Origin: Haliotis asinina
Taxonomy: Eukaryota > Mollusca > Gastropoda > Lepetellida > Haliotidae
Assembly (NCBI RefSeq): GCF_037392515.1
Contig: NC_090291.1
Span: 2,134,501-2,198,500 of the forward strand
Direction: 5' to 3'
Length of the DNA stretch: 64,000 bases
Shown piece after piece: positions 59,151-64,000 of this stretch; position 1 is the stretch's first letter; each line of letters begins with the position of its first letter. A program made the translations under genes and the position numbers. The notes beneath the pieces were generated by a model that saw nothing but the letters and a program-made list of their open reading frames with translations, was not told the DNA's origin and made no database searches.

Positions 59151-59740
59151 TGGCATTTCTCTCGGGATCCTTTGCCCCATGTTGCTATACATTCATTAAA
59201 ATTTACCGGCGTCATTTGCAAATGTTCCGTTCACATTATATAACAGTAATACACGGCTGGTTTTCTCAGGGCAAAGTACATTATATTGGTAACATGTTAA
59301 GTGAAGAGTTAAAACGTTTTCAGCCTTCGTTTTACATTGTTGTATGAAATGAAAGATTAAACCATGTCTGAAAGACAACAATGACTCTCTTAAACACTTG
59401 CACATTGATACTGGGTAAAGAGTGAGTGAGTGAAACGTACATTAAGGATATCTCAACATCCGTTCAACCACTAAAGTAATTATACATTATACATACAACA
59501 ATCAAGTGTCTTTCGGCAACAACCAAAGGCACTACAGGAGTATGGAACAGTTTCAGTGCTTCTGCTTGGACAGTGGATGTCATGTGCACCATTTGTTTCC
59601 TTAGGATTTCATCCACACATGTTAAAGGACATCAGAACCATTTCTCCCACACGGAAACACAAATGAAATAGTTTATTGTCCCAGATCTAAAAGATTGTTG
59701 ACAGGAAAACATTACTTTCGCTCATGATGCACAAACACCG
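59151..59740. other. intergenic
   Basis: Contains a bare gagtgagtgagtg tail near 59422. No gene is recognised. Confidence 0.4.
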
Positions 59741-59808
59741 ATGACGTCATCGCAATTGTTTTGACGTCACGTTTGTCATGGAGCTCAGTCAGTCAGTGTG
59801 ACGTCGGC
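59741..59808. promoter_or_regulatory. cluster of three CRE/ATF-type sites
   Basis: ATGACGTCAT (59741-59750, a perfect 10-base palindrome), TTGACGTCAC (59761-59770) and GTGACGTCGG (59799-59808) within 68 bases. Possible donor cttcag|gtgggt at 59825/59826. A promoter upstream of the possible exon at 61199 would fit, but no transcript evidence is available. Confidence 0.4.
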
Positions 59809-59826
59809 CTACCCATCTGCTTCAGG

Positions 59827-60061
59827 TGGGTGACTTTCTTTCCTTGTTTTTTTGGGTGATAGTGAATTTTGAACAGAGTATTAATTTGCATGGCAAATTC
59901 CTCTCGTGCAATGGCATACTTAAGTTATTTATTTCTTCCGGAAAATGTAATGTAGAGAATTTATTCTCCATCTGTGTTACACTAGCAGGGGGATCCTACA
60001 CTGTTGTACATCGACAATATATTTTGTCCAACCCGGAGACATTCATAGGCAGGGTATGACA
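59827..60061. other. unassigned stretch with a short open frame
   Basis: A 76-codon plus-strand frame without an ATG at its head and without a recognisable domain; I do not call it a gene. Confidence 0.3.
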
Positions 60062-60275
60062 TATGGCCCGTCCGACCGCCCGAGACAGACTAGAATTCTG
60101 ACTGAAGCTCTAAATTTACAGCTAGCCAGTCCGATATTCTGGTAAAAACATTGCATAACATGTTCCATATTTCTGAGTTACATGGTCTGGTCTAGGTAAA
60201 TCCATTTTGTGTTGGTAACAAGGCATCAGCCCTGCAGTCTGGCTGGGTATTGGGCTTATTTCACACACCGTTAAA
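60062..60275 (+). repeat. unclassified dispersed repeat, copy B
   Basis: Shares the opening gaccgcccgagacagactag and several later blocks with 24715-24930 in the same orientation. Confidence 0.65.
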
Positions 60276-61198
60276 GGGGCACTGTTCTGCTCCAGAAAGA
60301 CGTATTCTTACTGACACTGTCGAGGCTCCCAGTGTGTCACACTGTGGAGGAGTGCGCTTAACAGTTGGAAAGGGTGTTCCTGACTTATTGTACAGTGTTC
60401 AATGTTCTAAAACTAATTCTATTTGGATCTGAAAGATACTTCAAATAACGTATGTGCTTTCAATTAAAGATAAGATGTTTTAAGTTTTAAGTTATGTGAT
60501 ACATGTTAATTCAATCTGTGAAATCCCAGTTATTTAAATGCGTTTGGCATTGAAGTATGTTACAATATGGATTAAATACTACCATGGCCATCAGTGGTAT
60601 CTCGGTCAGGCCAATCATCTTGTAACCAAGCTATCATTATTAACATTACTGAATATACTGCGTATGATATAAAGGCTAACAAGGGAGACAATACTCCTGT
60701 TTAATGGTGGATAAAAATACAAACAAGAAATTGATATTTTAGAGTGATGGCTGTAATAAGGGTGTCACAGTTATGGACATGTATTTGCAGTGTTTCGTTT
60801 CCGCGTTTGTGTTCATCCTAGTATCGCATGTATTTTCGTTAACGTCGTAAATACAAAGGTTTGTCAAATAAAACTTACAGGTATATATGTCCCTTGTGTG
60901 TGCTTGTGCGCGCGCGTGCGTGCGTGCGCGTGTGTGCGTAAACAGACTGCAATGGTTTGAAAGTCTAAATTTTCACTCACATCCCCTTTTAGTAACAATT
61001 TGACATCTGTCCCGCCCGTCCAAATTTACAGATTCATGCACAGGTCTAATGTGTGCTGAACTCAAAACCTAGGCTTACAAACAGGGTCTACAACTCCCTA
61101 CATAAATCTGAGAATGTCTCCGAACCTAACGTAACAACGAACTCCTGTGATTTGAATATCATCATCGCAGAAGGTACACCCCGCCCGTCTTGTTGCAG
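60276..61198. other. intergenic with alternating purine-pyrimidine run
   Basis: A (TG/CG)n run at 60895-60940 (gcttgtgcgcgcgcgtgcgt and onward) is the only distinct feature. No gene is recognised. Confidence 0.45.
60895..60940. repeat. GT/GC alternating microsatellite
   Basis: About 46 bases of almost strictly alternating purine and pyrimidine, including gcgcgcgtgcgtgcgtgcgc. Confidence 0.85.
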
Positions 61199-61405
61199 AT
61201 GTCGGAGACTGCGGTAGCAACGTTCAACTACATGGTAGAGTGCCTAGGCGCCGTGTACAGACACCTCCCAGCAGTCGTCACCAGAGTCTGCAACGTGGTG
61301 TACGACACCCTGGGGTCCGGCTCAACACTCATCGTCCAGGGGACCCAGAATGCTAGGCGACGGATCAGCGCCATGCTGGGCTGGACGACAACCAAAGACA
61401 AATGA
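61199..61405 (+). CDS. possible coding exon of an unrecognised small protein
   Basis: An acceptor (cgtcttgttgcag) is followed directly by ATG and a 68-codon frame ending TGA at 61403-61405. The stretch is richer in G and C than its surroundings and looks codon-like, with MSETAVATFNYMVECLGAVY at the start and a basic stretch NARRRISAMLGW near the end; the middle could form amphipathic helices. I recognise no family. It may be a complete small protein with a spliced 5' UTR or the last exon of a larger one. No upstream coding exon was found. Confidence 0.35.
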   Translation: MSETAVATFNYMVECLGAVYRHLPAVVTRVCNVVYDTLGSGSTLIVQGTQNARRRISAMLGWTTTKDK

Positions 61406-62282
61406 TCCAGTTCGATCCAGTCTGATGCAAATCCCCTTTGTACACTGAAATACACACATTGGGCTAATGGCATGATTAAACTTTCAATGACAGCCATTAC
61501 TGTTTTATGTTCTGTTTCGCATACAATATATGATGACGGTTTTGCGACAGCTGCTTGTTGTCATAACAACCAAACTAGTATGTATATACGTGAGTCAGAA
61601 GTAGCGTGCCAGAGATGTATTTTCATGATTATAAACAGTGTATTAAACACTAACTGTTGGTACTGATTAAAGCCAAGTAGTGAATGATATAATACACCCA
61701 TCAACCAATAATACACGATTGCCTATAGCCCCTATAAAATAGTTTATTTGCATTATGCAAAGTATATGTTGAAGAACTGTAAATAATCATGACTGGATCT
61801 CCTTTCCCGGGGCACTAAGGTGATCGTAAGTCACAAAGATAACCTTAGTACAATGTTAAAGAATGGGAAGCTTTAACCTTAGTAGGAGTTTGCTTGGTGT
61901 AAGGAGCCGTTGGACCAGATACACTGAGGATAACAATTGCTGTGATTATTATCGCCCCGTCCATGTACAGAGCCCAGTCGCCCCATCCATTAGATCGTTT
62001 CATACGAGCTGGTTGCTGGTGGCCTGTTCAGGTGGCCTATGTCTGGTTGCTAATATCTAATACTCACGTAGAAAACAATAACAACGGAAATAAACAAATT
62101 CATTTGGACATTAATATTTCAGACCCCGTCTTCTACAATCTAGCTGGGCCCTCCTTGTCAAATGAGCCTGTTCCTGTGGCTCTGGCGCTTTGTACAAACT
62201 GAAGTTTTTTAAGGGTGAAGGGCCACTCGATTTTATGTTATACTGTAGTAAATATTTCATGTCATGACTTAATAATACTGAA
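61406..62282. other. intergenic
   Basis: No gene or repeat recognised. Confidence 0.4.
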
Positions 62283-62440
62283 TGACTGACTTTAGTTTTA
62301 CGCCGCTTTCAGCAATATTCCAGCAATATTCCAGCAATATTATAGCGGTGGACCCCGGAAGTGGGCTTCACAAATTGTATCCATGTGGGAAATGGAACAT
62401 GGGCCTTGGGCGTGACCACATGACTTCCCAACTGTCCACA
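62283..62440 (-). repeat. tRNA-derived SINE, family 2
   Basis: Plus-strand gttttacgccgctttcagca, a tripled attccagcaat motif, ggaccccggaagtgggcttc, acaaattgtatccatgtggg and ttgggcgtgaccacatgact; the B box is degraded. Confidence 0.82.
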
Positions 62441-63784
62441 TAATAAAACTGACAAAGTATCAGGCAGCCCTTTGTGGGTTTTGAGCAGCGGAAATGAGGA
62501 TTGAGGAGCATTTGTCTTTCAATTTTTTTCCACACAACCACTACATTGCTGGAACATTTCTGAGTGTAGTTAAACAAACAAAACTTAAATTCAGATGTAT
62601 ATTTCTCTTAAACGATTCATTGCATCACTACATCACATTGTAGTTGGTGACAAAAACTAACCTAACAACATCCAGAAACACAAGAGTCTTGTTCTTAATC
62701 TTGACTAATTTATTTCATTATGTGGCAAAACACATTTTGTAAGTGTCTTGTCACTCAGACAGCCAGACCAGGACACTCTCACAATGGGCTGAAAACGCAA
62801 ACAAAGAACCAATCTCTCATAGATTTATTCTCCATTTCATATAAAAATATACACATACTCACATTATATGGAGTAAACAAGTTTGCAAATAAACATGTCA
62901 GTTTGCTAGTTCCTCACACTGATGCAATGTTGCACTTGACCAGAGTCTAGACAGTGGTAAGTCGGCATACTAAAGGCTTGTACACTGAACCGTGCACAGA
63001 ACATACAGGGAGGAGTTGGCCATACTTACTGTTAGGTCACATACAAAGCTAACATCATCAGTTAGAAAACATTTTATCCTATTCCAAGGTTACTTTGAAA
63101 ATGTTGAATTATGGGTTAATTCTTTTTGTGCACCCAGCCCTTCATATTCCATATTCAGCTTGAGTTTAGTTGTGATTCACTTGGAACAATCACTCATTTC
63201 ATGCCAATTTTTTAGTTCCATGTATGTGGTGAGGAAACTAGGACAATCCTCTCTTCACGTTCCCTACATTAAACTTTACGGAACGCAGTAATTTAATTAA
63301 GACAACCAACTCTTCATATTTCCAAAATATTTTCTACCCAAAACAGTTCACTGCCAAATGTGCCTAAAACATGCATATCTTAAAATAAGTGTCAACAAAA
63401 TATTTAATGATTAATGCATACACAAAATGCATAAACAAAATTAAAAATCTGAGACAACATGTTTGCTTGATTCGCCTTTCTTCAGAACAGAGATTTTCAC
63501 AGCCTTACTAGAGGACTGACACTTTGTTGATATCCCCGCGGATGTAACTGGATATCACATGGTGAAGTTCTGATAAATTTATTTGATTTGGTTCTAAGTC
63601 ATTTCCCTGTTTTAACCTGCGTGAGCTATAAAAATAGGTCTATGAGCTACCTAAGGATCATGTTTTAATATGAGTCCATATGCACATGCTTTCATGTATA
63701 TAAACATGCATTCATTGACAAAAGTGAGCCTGCATACACATGCACACCTTGACATACACAATATGTCTATAATTGAATATGCAT

Positions 63785-63822
<38 letters not shown>

Positions 63823-64000
63823 TCACACACACCACACATACAAGACACACACGACACACACACTTGTAAATCACAGGAATGCAAGGAAGACCTAGACAGT
63901 TCAGTCTCATAATGATCAGCACTAATCATGTCTTCCCAGCCTCTGCTGTTGATGTTGCTGTCTCCACTGATGGAGAGGCTGGGACCACACCCAGGTAGTC
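62441..64000. other. window end, possible 3' region of a minus-strand gene
   Basis: A minus-strand AATAAA lies at 62709-62714. All minus-strand frames are open over the last 70 bases (63929-64000), so a 3' exon running in from the right is possible but cannot be shown. Otherwise only a (CA)n run at 63784-63820 stands out. Confidence 0.3.
63784..63868. repeat. (CA)n microsatellite
   Basis: About 18 perfect CA units followed by interrupted CA repeats to about 63868. Confidence 0.97.

Noticed and set aside
58985-59221. Minus-strand open frame near 59 kb
   Set aside because: It is the antisense of the broken receptor copy.
60272-60295. Third copy of the TTAA transposon end
   Set aside because: gttaaaggggcactg matches the first bases of the element's end, but the match stops after about 12 bases and no partner end is seen.
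63929-64000. 3' coding exon entering from the right edge
   Set aside because: Several frames on both strands are open over so short a stretch and none gives a recognisable peptide, so no call can be supported.

Overview
The window looks like nuclear DNA of a marine gastropod, most likely an abalone (Haliotis). This rests on two dispersed SINE-like families with (ACTC)n tails and a 'gttttacgccgc...cagcaatattccagc' module, which I remember as abundant in abalone sequence, on metazoan genes with GT-AG introns, and on a divergent intronless Cys-loop receptor of the kind molluscs have expanded. The genus is an inference; animal origin is certain. I see no bacterial genes, CRISPR array, rRNA, tRNA, or retrovirus-like or capsid-bearing element.

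Layout. (1) 1-8446: a 35-bp satellite array of about 240 units that runs off the left edge and carries long-range copied blocks. (2) 8913-22931: a direct tandem duplication, copy 1 at 8913-15604 and copy 2 at 15605-22931, differing by 13 units of an internal 49-bp minisatellite. Each copy ends with an intact terminal exon of a copine gene. (3) 22492-33752, minus strand: a complete copine gene of 14 coding exons and 553 codons; every splice phase closes. A likely 5' UTR exon lies near 39130. (4) 34398-38888: two copies of a ~2-kb non-autonomous DNA transposon with 19-bp inverted ends and TTAA target sites, inside the proposed 5' intron. (5) 41734-43563, plus strand: a BTB-BACK-Kelch protein with an uninterrupted coding region, divergent from copine. 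(6) 49697-52909, minus strand: a four-exon NXPE (neurexophilin and PC-esterase) protein of 567 residues, convergent with the Kelch gene. (7) 55276-56448, plus strand: an intronless nicotinic-type Cys-loop channel subunit lacking several ligand-site residues. (8) 58783-59150: a broken copy of that receptor that keeps its 5' flank. (9) 59150-64000: mostly non-coding, with a cluster of CRE/ATF palindromes and one possible coding exon at 61199-61405.

The genes are not an operon and share no evident pathway: copine is a calcium-dependent membrane-binding protein, the Kelch protein a probable Cullin-3 adaptor, NXPE a type II secretory-pathway protein, and the channel a surface receptor subunit. The most unusual features are the recent duplication of the copine 3' end beside a satellite array, with divergence confined to its distal 0.9 kb, and the divergent receptor with its broken neighbour.
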